The notes beneath the pieces were generated by a model, which ran no database searches, was not told the origin of the DNA, and saw nothing but the letters and a program-made list of their open reading frames with translations. This document shows, one piece after another, positions 29,655 through 38,185 of a DNA stretch of 55,517 bases (the stretch's first letter is position 1; each line of letters begins with the position of its first letter). The position numbers and the translations under genes were made by a program. The stretch lies in assembly GCA_018057705.1 (NCBI GenBank), contig JAGPDF010000027.1, positions 1 through 55,517 on the forward strand, given 5' to 3'. Source of the stretch: Thermoanaerobaculia bacterium (GTDB lineage Bacteria; Acidobacteriota; Thermoanaerobaculia; Multivoradales; JAGPDF01).

Positions 29655-31851
29655 AGGGGCCTTCGAGCTCTTTCATCTCTTCGTGGGTTCCGCGCTGCAC
29701 GATCTTGCCGCGCGAGAGGACGATGATTTCGTCGCAATCCCGGATCGTCGAAAGCCGGTGCGCAATGATGATGGAGGTGCAGCCGCGGCGCCGCAGGCTG
29801 TCGTCGATCACCGCCTCGGTGGCCGGATCGAGCGCCGAGGTCGCCTCGTCGAAGATGAGAATGGTGGGGTTTCCCACCATCGCGCGCGCGATCTCGAGGC
29901 GCTGGCGCTGGCCGCCGGAGAAGTTGCCGCCGCCTTCGTCGACGCGCGCGTTGTAGCCGCCCTCGCGGGTCTCGATCACGTCGGCGATCGCCGCGTCGCG
30001 GCAGGCTTCGGTCAGCCGGCCGGCGGGGACCGTCGAATCCCACATCGTGATGTTCTCGCGCAGGACGCCGTCGAAGAGGAAGATCTCCTGATCGACCATG
30101 CCGATCGAGTTCGCCAGCAGGCGCCGCGGAATGCGGTCGCGGGGGACGCCGTCGAACAGAATCTCGCCCTTCCAAGGCTGATAGAGACCCGAGACGAGCT
30201 TCGCCACGGTCGATTTTCCCGAGCCCGAGCCGCCCACCAGGGCGACCCGCTTGCCGGGCTCGATCGTGAGCTCGAAATCCTCGATCAGCGGCTTCTCGAG
30301 CGGGCTGTAGCCGAAGGTGATGCCGCGGAGCTCGATCCTGCCCTGCAGCTTGAGGCGCCGGTCGTCTGGGCTGGCGTCGGCGGGGGACCCTGACTCTCTC
30401 GAGTACAGCGGATCCTGCGGGTAGCGCAGCACGTCGTCGAGCCGGTTCAGGTCGGCCTCGAGCTCCTGGAGGGTCGACCCGAAGGTGACGAACGAGTTGA
30501 GCGGTTTCACGAAACCGCTGGTCAGCGCCTGGTAGGCGACCAGGAGACCCACCGTCAGCACGCCGTCCATCACCTTGAGGCCGCCGAAGAGCAGCACCGA
30601 TGCGGTGACGAGCGTTCCCACCACCGTCGGCACCACCGAGACCATGTCGCTGATCTGGCGCAGCTGCTGCTCGGCGCGCAGGGCCTTCGCCTGGTAGCCG
30701 GCCCAGCGCGAGAAGAACTCGTTCTCGCCGCCGGTCGCCTTGAGCGTCTCCATCATCCGCAGGCCGCCCATCGAGGTGCCCTGGAGCCGCCCCTTGTCGG
30801 TCATGAGCTTGCGGCTGGCGTCGGTGCGCACGCGGGCGACGACCTTGATCGCCACGACGTTGGCGAGCGCCACGCCGATCACGATGAGCGTCAGCCCGAC
30901 GTCGTAGCGGAACATCAACGCGGCGTAGAAGACGACCATGAAGCAGTCGATCGCCGTGGTCGCGAGCTTGCCCGAGACCACCCCGGCGACCTTGTCGTTG
31001 ATGCCGACGCGCGATCCGACCTCGCCCGCGAAGCGCTGCGCGAAGTAGCCCACCGGCAGCCGCAGGATGTGCTGGAAGAAGGTCGCCGAGGTCGCGAGCG
31101 CGAGCTTCGTCTCGAGGCGCAGCAGGTAGTGGCGCTGCAACCAGGTGAGCGCCCCCTGCAGCAGCAGGGTGATCGCCATGCCGAGCATCAGCGGCTGGAT
31201 GATGGTGGCCCGGTTCGCTACCAGGACCTCGTCGACGAAGATGCGCGAATAGGTCGGGATGACCAGCCCCGGAACGACCAGGAACAGCCCGCAGACGAGC
31301 ACATAGGCGAGCGCCACCTCCGAGCCGCGCAGGCGCCGGCGCAGCGCCCCCGCGAGGCTCGGCTTCTCGCCGCCGGGCTTGAACTCGGGCGTTTTCTTGA
31401 AGGTCAGGACGACGCCCGAGAAGGAGGCGTCGAGCTCCTCGAGCGTGACCTGGCGCGGCCCCTGCGCCGGGTCGTTGAGACAGGCCTTGCCCTTCTTGAA
31501 CCCTTCGAGGACGACGAAATGGTTGGCGTTCCAGAACAGGATCGCCGGGTAGTCGAGCTCGTAGAGGCTCTCGAGCTCGAACTTGAAGCCCTTGGCCTCG
31601 AGACCGAACTTGCGGGCCGCCTTGAGGACGTTGTTCGCCTTCGAGCCGTCGCGCGACACGCCGCACTCGACGCGGCACTCTTCGAGCGGAACGATGCGCC
31701 CGAAGTAGCCGAGGATCATGCAGAGCGAGGCGGCGCCGCACTCCACTGCCTCCATCTGGAGGACGGTCGGCGTTCGCTGTCGCTTGGACTTCGGCGACCG
31801 GGGGCTGTACTTACCCGGCTTCTCGGGCTTGGACTCGCTGGTCGAAGCCAT
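29629..31851 (-). CDS. NHLM-type peptidase/permease/ATPase exporter
   Basis: A 740-residue ABC transporter with an N-terminal C39 peptidase. Catalytic residues are Cys38 in MEAVECGAASLCMILGYFG, the His in FWNANHFVVLEG (about 111) and the Asp in LNDPAQGP. The C39 domain cuts the leader after its Gly-Gly. Six membrane helices follow, then the ATPase domain with GGSGSGKSTV, FSGGQRQRLEIARA and ILIFDEATSALD. It cleaves and exports the mature peptide across the inner membrane, with the HlyD protein upstream and the TolC-like proteins as outer parts. The precursor at 41553 ends its leader in VAGG, which matches this peptidase class. Confidence 0.95.
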   Translation of the reverse strand: MASTSESKPEKPGKYSPRSPKSKRQRTPTVLQMEAVECGAASLCMILGYFGRIVPLEECRVECGVSRDGSKANNVLKAARKFGLEAKGFKFELESLYELDYPAILFWNANHFVVLEGFKKGKACLNDPAQGPRQVTLEELDASFSGVVLTFKKTPEFKPGGEKPSLAGALRRRLRGSEVALAYVLVCGLFLVVPGLVIPTYSRIFVDEVLVANRATIIQPLMLGMAITLLLQGALTWLQRHYLLRLETKLALATSATFFQHILRLPVGYFAQRFAGEVGSRVGINDKVAGVVSGKLATTAIDCFMVVFYAALMFRYDVGLTLIVIGVALANVVAIKVVARVRTDASRKLMTDKGRLQGTSMGGLRMMETLKATGGENEFFSRWAGYQAKALRAEQQLRQISDMVSVVPTVVGTLVTASVLLFGGLKVMDGVLTVGLLVAYQALTSGFVKPLNSFVTFGSTLQELEADLNRLDDVLRYPQDPLYSRESGSPADASPDDRRLKLQGRIELRGITFGYSPLEKPLIEDFELTIEPGKRVALVGGSGSGKSTVAKLVSGLYQPWKGEILFDGVPRDRIPRRLLANSIGMVDQEIFLFDGVLRENITMWDSTVPAGRLTEACRDAAIADVIETREGGYNARVDEGGGNFSGGQRQRLEIARAMVGNPTILIFDEATSALDPATEAVIDDSLRRRGCTSIIIAHRLSTIRDCDEIIVLSRGKIVQRGTHEEMKELEGPYADLIRTH

Positions 31852-31854
31852 CGC

Positions 31855-33000
31855 TCAGGAGAGTCCGAGCGCCTTCTTCACCGTCGGGATGACATAGGAG
31901 ATCGGCTTCCTCGTCTCGACGACGACCTGGATGGTGCAGTCGGTGCCGCTGCCGACCTCGAGCGGGGGACCGGCGGACGACGTCCAGCGGAACCCCGAGG
32001 GCGTTTCCGCGGGCAGCGGCTCGATCACCACCTGGAACGGGTTGAGGTCGATGTACTGCCGGGCCAAGGCGTCGTTCGCGACGATGCGTTGAATCTCCTC
32101 CGGCGTGAGAGGCAGAGTCGAGACCGAGATGACCTTGCCGAGCAGAAAGCCGTAGTCCTCGACGCGCACGAACGAAGGGGAGATCCGCACGTCGAGACCG
32201 TTCAGGACCTTCTTGCCGGCGGCGAGCGGCACGAAACCGATCACCCGCATGGGATCCTGGGTGGATTCGAGCGACAGCAGCGCGTCCCCGGGTCGCACGG
32301 ACTGTCCGATGCCGGCACGCACCGCGACCACCCTGCCGGGGAACGGCGAGCGCACGACCGCGTCGTTCGCGAGCCGCGACTCGAGCTCGCGAACCTCGAG
32401 TCGCTTGTCCTCCACCCGGAGGCCGCGATCGCCGGTGCCGATCATGCTCTGCGCGAGGGAGTTCTGGAGGCTCGTGATCTGCTGGTCGATGGCGGCGACC
32501 GACGCCGAGGTCAGGAGTCCGCGATCGACGAGCTTCTGTTTCTGCGCGCGATCGGCTTCGAGGCGGGCGATCTGGCCGCGCAGCCGGCCCTGGATCGAGG
32601 CCGTCTGCGAGCCGGAGGAGCTGGTCTGCTGCTCGAGCCCGGCCAGGAGCTCGCGGGCCGAAATCAACCGGGCTTCGACGTCCGGCATCGAGAGGCGCGC
32701 GACCACCGTGCCGGTTTCGATGACGTCGCCGGTCTTGACCTCCATCGACTGGATCGTGCCGCCGGCGAGGATCTGGACCTCCCGCACCGCCTCGCCGCGC
32801 ACCATGAAGCCCCGCCCGTCGACCTTCACCGGCATCGGAAAGGTCACGCTCCAGACGATCGCCGCGAGGATGATGGCGCCGATCGCCGCGACCGCCACCC
32901 ATCCCATCGGCGACGTGACGCGCATCATCATGTCGAGCTGCTCGGGCGACGACAGCTTCTCGACCGAGGCCTTGCGCAGCAGATTTTCCGGGCCTTGCAT
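31855..33000 (-). CDS. HlyD-family adaptor of the NHLP exporter
   Basis: A 381-residue membrane-fusion protein. A cytoplasmic start (LLRKASVEKLSSPEQLDMMM) leads to one membrane segment (GWVAVAAIGAIILAAIVWSV), then lipoyl-like halves (GGTIQSMEVKTGDVIETG and VVRSPFPGRVVAVRAGIGQ) around a coiled-coil hairpin (GRLRGQIARLEADRAQKQKL). This is the NHLM HlyD layout. It links the inner-membrane ABC proteins to a TolC-type channel. It lies three bases upstream of the peptidase-ABC gene in the same operon. Confidence 0.93.
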   Translation of the reverse strand: MQGPENLLRKASVEKLSSPEQLDMMMRVTSPMGWVAVAAIGAIILAAIVWSVTFPMPVKVDGRGFMVRGEAVREVQILAGGTIQSMEVKTGDVIETGTVVARLSMPDVEARLISARELLAGLEQQTSSSGSQTASIQGRLRGQIARLEADRAQKQKLVDRGLLTSASVAAIDQQITSLQNSLAQSMIGTGDRGLRVEDKRLEVRELESRLANDAVVRSPFPGRVVAVRAGIGQSVRPGDALLSLESTQDPMRVIGFVPLAAGKKVLNGLDVRISPSFVRVEDYGFLLGKVISVSTLPLTPEEIQRIVANDALARQYIDLNPFQVVIEPLPAETPSGFRWTSSAGPPLEVGSGTDCTIQVVVETRKPISYVIPTVKKALGLS

Positions 33001-33031
33001 CGCTCTCTCCTCGCTCCGGTCGTCTCTCTGC

Positions 33032-35044
33032 TCAGCGCAGTGGCGAATCGAGCGGCAGCAGCCGCGCCGCGCGGACGTCGCCCTCGGCCGGCAGGTCGAG
33101 CAGGCGTCCGGCGGAGAAGCGCAAACGGGTCAGGAGCGACAGGACTTCGCGTTCGGATGCCACCAGGTCGAGTCCGGCCCGCGTCAGCTCCTGCTCGGTG
33201 ATCAACGTGTCGAGCACGGTGAGGTCGCCCGCCTGGTAGCGGGTCATGGTCGCTTCCGCGGTCTCCTCGATTCGCAGGCGGGCTTCGCGCCGCGCGGCGA
33301 GCTCCGCCCGGGCGGCGGCCAGAGTCGAGAGCTCCTCGAGGACCTGGAGACGGATCGAGCGCTTGAGCTCGGTCGCGTCGATTTCGCTCGAGGTCGTCGC
33401 CGAGCGCGCCTGGAGGAGCCGCCCCTGCGCCACGTTGTTGCCGATCGGCAGGCGGAAGCGCAGCGCGATGCCGTAGGACGGGCCCGACCAGGGTTCGCCG
33501 AACGCGTCGCCGAAGCCCTCCGGCTCGTAGAAGCGGGTGTCGTAGGTCTCGTGGTAGGCGTTGTACGAGGCGTTCAGGCGCAGATCGACCTGTGGCCGGA
33601 GGTCGAGCTCGGCCGCCGCTGCGAGCGTCGATTCCGCCTCGACGCGCTTGGCCGCCGCCGCGACGTCGGCGCGCTCGGCGAGCGCCAGTTGGACCAACGC
33701 CTCGGCGTCGAGCGCCGCCTCGATCGCCTGGTCGAGGAACTGCGCGAAGTCGGTGCCGGGATCCAGGACGTCGAGCTCCGAGGCGAAGGCGCCGATCTCG
33801 AGCGCGAGCGCGGCCCGGGCCTCGGAGAGCGCCCGCCGCGCCGAGGCCACCGAAGACTCGGTGGCGGCGCGCTGGGCGCGATTGAACTCGATGTCGAGGC
33901 GCGCGATCTGCTCGCCCTCGATCAGCTGCTGCGTCGCGTCGAGCAGCCGGTCCTGCTGCGAGAGAGAGACTTCGAACAGAGCGAGACGGCGCTTGGCGGC
34001 GACCACGTCCCAGAAGGCTTCGAGGGCGACCGCTGCCCGCTCGGCAGCGGCGTGACGGTAGAGCGAGCGGGCGGAAGCCTCCGCCAGTTCCGCCGCGACG
34101 AGGGGCGCGGCGTACGAGGCGCGCCCGCCGCCGCGTCCGAGCGGAATCTCCAGCGAGACGCCGCCCGTCACCCGGAACTGGTTGGCGACGAACGAATCGC
34201 CGAACTCGGGATCGAGCGGCTTATCGGTGAAGTTGTCCTCGGTGCTGGCGAGCGAAAGGCTCGAGATCAACGCGGTCCCGTTCTGGAACGGGATGCGGTA
34301 GTCGACCCCGGTGTCGAGGAGGATCGTCTCGCGATCGCGCGGCAGGTCGCCGATGTTGTCGCGCTGGATGCGGAGCGCCGTCGCCGTCCCGGTCAGAATG
34401 TCCGAAACCAGGCGGATCTGATCGGCTGCCGTGGCGCGCAGGGAGTCGGCGAAGAGCTGGATCCGGCCGTTCAGCCCTTCGAGCCCGACGAACGCCTCGG
34501 CGAGGTCGACCGCGGAGAAGAGTGTCGGGCCGACGGCGAGCGCCGGATCCAGGACACCGAGGAGATTGCCGTTGTCGTCGAGGCAGAGCAGGGTTTGCGC
34601 GCCGTCGACCACGATGTAGGTCGCCGCACCGATGCAGCTCGAAGGGTTCATGAGGCTCACGTCGGTCGGGATGGCCGCGCGCAGACGGCGCGCGGCCTCG
34701 TCGAGCGCCGGGGGAGGGATCTCGAGCTGCAACCGGCGATCGACCTCGGACTTGAGGCGGCTGCCGACGAGCTCCTCCTCGGCGTAGTCGACGCGAAAGT
34801 CGGCGAGCAGGGAGGGATCGAAGATCGATTCCGCCTCGGTCACGATCGCGGAGCGCCGCGCCACGTCCTGCTCGGCCTGCGCCAGGTCCGGATTGTCGGC
34901 GATCGCACGCCGCACCGCCTCTTCCGCCGTGAGGAGCGTCGCCTGGCCTCGCAGCGGTGCGCCGGATCCCAGGGCGAGCAGCCCGAGCAGGGCGAGCAGA
35001 GGGACCGCCATCGCGTTCATTTGGAAACGGTTCGTTCTGCTCAC
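33032..35044 (-). CDS. TolC-family outer-membrane efflux protein (second copy)
   Basis: A 670-residue TolC-like protein. The signal peptide is MAVPLLALLGLLALGSG-like, behind a short basic start (SRTNRFQ). The mature part begins TAEEAVRRAIADNPDLAQAE, the typical TolC first helix, and shows two repeats of long helices plus beta strands; the last helices include RYQAGDLTVLDTLITEQEL. I start at GTG 35044 because its GTGA overlaps the stop of the upstream TolC gene; ATG 35020 is another possibility. About 150 residues near the start (CIGAATYIVVDGAQTLLC region) are an insertion with two cysteines. It is the second of two adjacent TolC-like genes in the operon. Confidence 0.87.
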   Translation of the reverse strand: MSRTNRFQMNAMAVPLLALLGLLALGSGAPLRGQATLLTAEEAVRRAIADNPDLAQAEQDVARRSAIVTEAESIFDPSLLADFRVDYAEEELVGSRLKSEVDRRLQLEIPPPALDEAARRLRAAIPTDVSLMNPSSCIGAATYIVVDGAQTLLCLDDNGNLLGVLDPALAVGPTLFSAVDLAEAFVGLEGLNGRIQLFADSLRATAADQIRLVSDILTGTATALRIQRDNIGDLPRDRETILLDTGVDYRIPFQNGTALISSLSLASTEDNFTDKPLDPEFGDSFVANQFRVTGGVSLEIPLGRGGGRASYAAPLVAAELAEASARSLYRHAAAERAAVALEAFWDVVAAKRRLALFEVSLSQQDRLLDATQQLIEGEQIARLDIEFNRAQRAATESSVASARRALSEARAALALEIGAFASELDVLDPGTDFAQFLDQAIEAALDAEALVQLALAERADVAAAAKRVEAESTLAAAAELDLRPQVDLRLNASYNAYHETYDTRFYEPEGFGDAFGEPWSGPSYGIALRFRLPIGNNVAQGRLLQARSATTSSEIDATELKRSIRLQVLEELSTLAAARAELAARREARLRIEETAEATMTRYQAGDLTVLDTLITEQELTRAGLDLVASEREVLSLLTRLRFSAGRLLDLPAEGDVRAARLLPLDSPLR

Positions 35045-37065
35045 GGCTGGCTTCCAGCGGCGATCGAGCCCGGCAGGGTGACCAGCGCTTCGGGCGCGAA
35101 CCGCCCACCGTCCGCATTCCAGTCGATCAGCGTTCCGGTTTCGAAACGCAGCCGCGCCAGCAGGAGAGCGACCTGTTGTTGACCGGCGATGACCGCCAGA
35201 TCCGAGCCCGTCTTCTGCTGCTCGGTGAGGATGGCGTCGATCAAGGTCGAGGCTCCGAGCCCCAGCTTCTCGAACTCGGCGTCGACCGTCGCCTGGAAGT
35301 GGCCGGCGGCCGCCTCCGCAGCCGCGAGGCCGGCCGAGGCCTCCTCGAGGGAGCGGAGGATCTCGACGACGGCGATGCGGATCCGCCGATCGAGATCGAT
35401 GGCGGAGATCTCCCGCTGTCGCACCAGGGCCTCGTTCTGCGCGTACCGGCCCTCCTGGCCGTTGTTGCCGATGCTCTTGTCGAAGGCGAGCGCGAAGCTG
35501 CCGTTGGGGCCCGTCCAGCGATCGACGGCGTTGCCGAAGCTCTCCTCGCCGATCGCCGCGGTCGAGAGCGACAGCGCCAGGTCGAGGCGGGAGGCGAGAT
35601 CGCGACGCGCCGCTTCGGCCAGGACCTTGCCCGATGCCACCAGCTCGTGTGTCGCCTGACGATCGGCGCGCAGGTCGAGCGCCTGAGTGGAGAGAGCTGT
35701 TGCGTCGAGCGCCCGGATCTGCTCCGGCGTCGGCGTGATCGGGAACGGGCCCTCGGCGAGCGGGGCGTTGGCCACGCCGTCGACGTCGAGCCCCATGGCG
35801 CGGGCCAGCCCGAGGCGGGCGGTGACGAGATCCCGCCGCGCCCCCTCGAGCTGCGCGCGCGCATTCGCCTGCGAGGCGGCGGAGCGCGCGGATTCGACCC
35901 GCGGCAGAGCGTCGCCCTCGATCAGCTGAGCGGTGAGGTTGCCGATCCGGGTCTGCAGCTCGAGCGAGCGCTCGAGCACCGCGACGCGCTGCTGCGCGCT
36001 GTAGAGCTGCCAGTAGGCGAAGGCGGTCGAGAGCGTCGAGGTCGACGAACCGTGGCGCAGGACGAGCTCCGAGGCGGCGAGGTCGATCTGCGCCGCCTTC
36101 TCGAAGGCGCCTGCCGATTCGATGCCGCGACCGCGCAGCAGGGGCAGGTTGACATCGAAGCCGATCTCGGTGCGATAGAGATCGAGGATGTTCTTGCCGC
36201 CGAAATTGACGAAGCGCCGCAGCTGCGTGCCGTACTCGGTGGTGACCGGCAGACCGTTCTCGTCGACGCGGTCGACGAAGTAGCCGTTGCGCCGCCCGGC
36301 GAACTGGTTGTGGTCGTAGCCCGCGGTCATGTACGGAGTGAGGGTGATGCCGGAGCGGAAGTACTTCGAAAGGGAGAGATCGAAGCGGCCGCTGGCGATC
36401 TCCTCCTCCTCCGGCGCCGGTCCGAGATTCGCCACGTCCTCGTTCAACTCGACGCAGCCGTTGGCGAGGTCGGTCACGCCTTCGGTCGCCGCGTCGATCG
36501 CCCGGGTGAGGAGATTCGATCGCGCCTCGGCGAGCAGCCCGCGCTGGGTGGCGTTGTCTTCGGCGGCGATGATGGCGTCGAGGAAGTCGACCTGCTGCTG
36601 GACGTCGTTGGGCAGCGTCGCCGCCGGATCGCCGCCCGCGAAGCGCTGCAGATTCTCGAGCTCGCCGCGCTGGCGGATCTCCTCTGCACAGGTGAAGTCC
36701 CTGTGCGCGGCAAGGTCCGTGCGCTTCTCCTTCTCGCGCTCGAGCGTCGAGTCGCGAACCCGCTGCTGCCGATAGTCGTAGGAGAGATCGATGTTCAGGT
36801 TCCAGTCGAACGCGCCGGTGTTCTCCTGCAGGATGCCGCGCTGGCGCTCGACATCCTGGGCGTCGAGCATCAGGTTCGGGTCGTTCTCGAGCGTCAGCCG
36901 CACCGCTTCGACGAGATTGATCTGGCCCTCGCCGTAGTTGAAGCGCGGCGGCTGGTAGCCATCGGAGCCAGCGGAGCCAGCGGCGAGCGCCAGGGTGGCC
37001 GCCCCCGCGGCGCAGACGAGAGAGGTTCCTACAGCCCGGCCGAGCCGCTTCCCGAAGAAGTTCAT
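35041..37065 (-). CDS. TolC-family outer-membrane efflux protein (first copy)
   Basis: A 674-residue TolC-like protein. It has a signal peptide (VGTSLVCAAGAATLALAAG), then INLVEAVRLTLENDPNLMLD, the family's first motif, and later LREADRQATHELV-like and LGLGASTLIDAILTEQQKTG helices. A segment between about residues 105 and 235 with two cysteines (FTCAEEI and NGCVELN) is inserted in the first half, as in its neighbour. Together with the second copy it may form a mixed trimer channel or serve different partners. GAGGAG precedes the ATG; a perfect hairpin lies just ahead of it. Confidence 0.88.
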   Translation of the reverse strand: MNFFGKRLGRAVGTSLVCAAGAATLALAAGSAGSDGYQPPRFNYGEGQINLVEAVRLTLENDPNLMLDAQDVERQRGILQENTGAFDWNLNIDLSYDYRQQRVRDSTLEREKEKRTDLAAHRDFTCAEEIRQRGELENLQRFAGGDPAATLPNDVQQQVDFLDAIIAAEDNATQRGLLAEARSNLLTRAIDAATEGVTDLANGCVELNEDVANLGPAPEEEEIASGRFDLSLSKYFRSGITLTPYMTAGYDHNQFAGRRNGYFVDRVDENGLPVTTEYGTQLRRFVNFGGKNILDLYRTEIGFDVNLPLLRGRGIESAGAFEKAAQIDLAASELVLRHGSSTSTLSTAFAYWQLYSAQQRVAVLERSLELQTRIGNLTAQLIEGDALPRVESARSAASQANARAQLEGARRDLVTARLGLARAMGLDVDGVANAPLAEGPFPITPTPEQIRALDATALSTQALDLRADRQATHELVASGKVLAEAARRDLASRLDLALSLSTAAIGEESFGNAVDRWTGPNGSFALAFDKSIGNNGQEGRYAQNEALVRQREISAIDLDRRIRIAVVEILRSLEEASAGLAAAEAAAGHFQATVDAEFEKLGLGASTLIDAILTEQQKTGSDLAVIAGQQQVALLLARLRFETGTLIDWNADGGRFAPEALVTLPGSIAAGSQP

Positions 37066-37077
37066 CGTTTTCCTCCT

Positions 37078-37096
37078 CGTCGCCGGTTCGGCGACG
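37078..37096 (-). promoter_or_regulatory. Hairpin next to TolC ribosome-binding site
   Basis: CGTCGCCG and CGGCGACG pair perfectly across a three-base loop, directly upstream of the GAGGAG site of the first TolC gene. It could set the expression level of this gene relative to the upstream operon, as a processing or stabilising hairpin. Confidence 0.5.
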
Positions 37097-37156
37097 CGTG
37101 GACATTGTTGGTTGCGGTGCGAAGGTTACGTTCGCCCGGTCGCTGCGTCAAGCGCA

Positions 37157-38185
37157 TCAACTGAGCCCGCCGGGGGAGACCCGGACGCCCGGCGAGGGGC
37201 TCCCGAGCCGCTTGGTCGAGCCGCGCGTCTCGCCGACGAACTCGGCGATCGGCGCGATCCAGCGCAGGATGAAGCGGACCATGTTCGGATAGCTCACCGG
37301 CGTGACGAAGGTCGCGCGCTCGACACCGCCCTCCGCCAGGCGGCGGAGCGATTCGCGGTAGAGCGGCACGATGCGCCCGCGGCGCGACAGGTCCTTGCGC
37401 AGGAAGCTGCAGGTGAAGCGGACGGTGCCGGGCGCGACGACGTGATTGAGCACCCAGCCGACGACCTCGCCGCGGTAGCGGGCCCCGATCGACGACAGCG
37501 GATCGAATCCGGCGGCTTCGAAGCGCCAGGGTGCCAGGGCGGGGGTGATCCAGGGCGCCGCCTCGTGGCTGCTGCGGATCCGGTCCCGCGAGGCCGCATC
37601 GAGATCGCGCCAGGGGAAGAGCTCGAGGCGCCCCGCGAGCGCGCCCATGCGGCGCTCGCTGAAGAGATCCGAAGCGAGGGCGGCCTCGGGAGGGAAGCGA
37701 ACCGAGAGTGTCCGGGCCCGGGGCGCTTCCCAGCCGCGCTTCTCGAGGACCCGCTCGAGCGCCGGGATCGAAGGCCGGCCGGCGGTGTAAACGGTCGCGA
37801 TCGCCGTCGCGCCGCGCCGGACGAGCTCGCGCTCGAGCGCCGCGAGGAGGGCGGTCGCCACACCGGCACAGCGCGCGGCGGGCCGGACGAAGAGCGAGAG
37901 CAGCTCCGGGCGCCGGTCGGTGTCGGATGGCTGGGATGGCCGGGAGGCCTGCGGGGCATCGTCCGCAGCGAGCGGCAGCTCGGCCAGCGCCAGGCCCGCC
38001 AGGCGGTCGCCGCTCCGCGCGACCACGGCGACCGGCTGCACCAGCCGGACGTCGCCCTGCTCGGGATGGCGGCTGACCGGCGCCAGCCCGAGGAGCGGGC
38101 GGTAGATCGGAAAGGTCATCTCGTCGAGGCCGGGCGGAAGCTCCCGTCCGGCCTCGAGCGTCACGAATTCGAGGTCCCTGCTCAT
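37157..38185 (-). CDS. GNAT-family acetyltransferase in lanthipeptide operon
   Basis: A 342-residue protein with two GNAT-like halves. The first has LLSLFVRPAARCAGVATALL with the acetyl-CoA loop R-x-x-G-x-A, followed by ELVRRGATAIATVYTAG. The second half (EVVGWVLNHVV, then RGRIVPLYRESLRRLAEGG and TFVTPVSYPNMVRFI) looks like a further GNAT fold with a weaker loop. GNAT enzymes move an acyl group from CoA to an amine. Here the likely target is the peptide or an immunity substrate; related clusters often contain such a gene. Its start overlaps the LanM stop by four bases, so the two are coupled. Confidence 0.8.
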   Translation of the reverse strand: MSRDLEFVTLEAGRELPPGLDEMTFPIYRPLLGLAPVSRHPEQGDVRLVQPVAVVARSGDRLAGLALAELPLAADDAPQASRPSQPSDTDRRPELLSLFVRPAARCAGVATALLAALERELVRRGATAIATVYTAGRPSIPALERVLEKRGWEAPRARTLSVRFPPEAALASDLFSERRMGALAGRLELFPWRDLDAASRDRIRSSHEAAPWITPALAPWRFEAAGFDPLSSIGARYRGEVVGWVLNHVVAPGTVRFTCSFLRKDLSRRGRIVPLYRESLRRLAEGGVERATFVTPVSYPNMVRFILRWIAPIAEFVGETRGSTKRLGSPSPGVRVSPGGLS

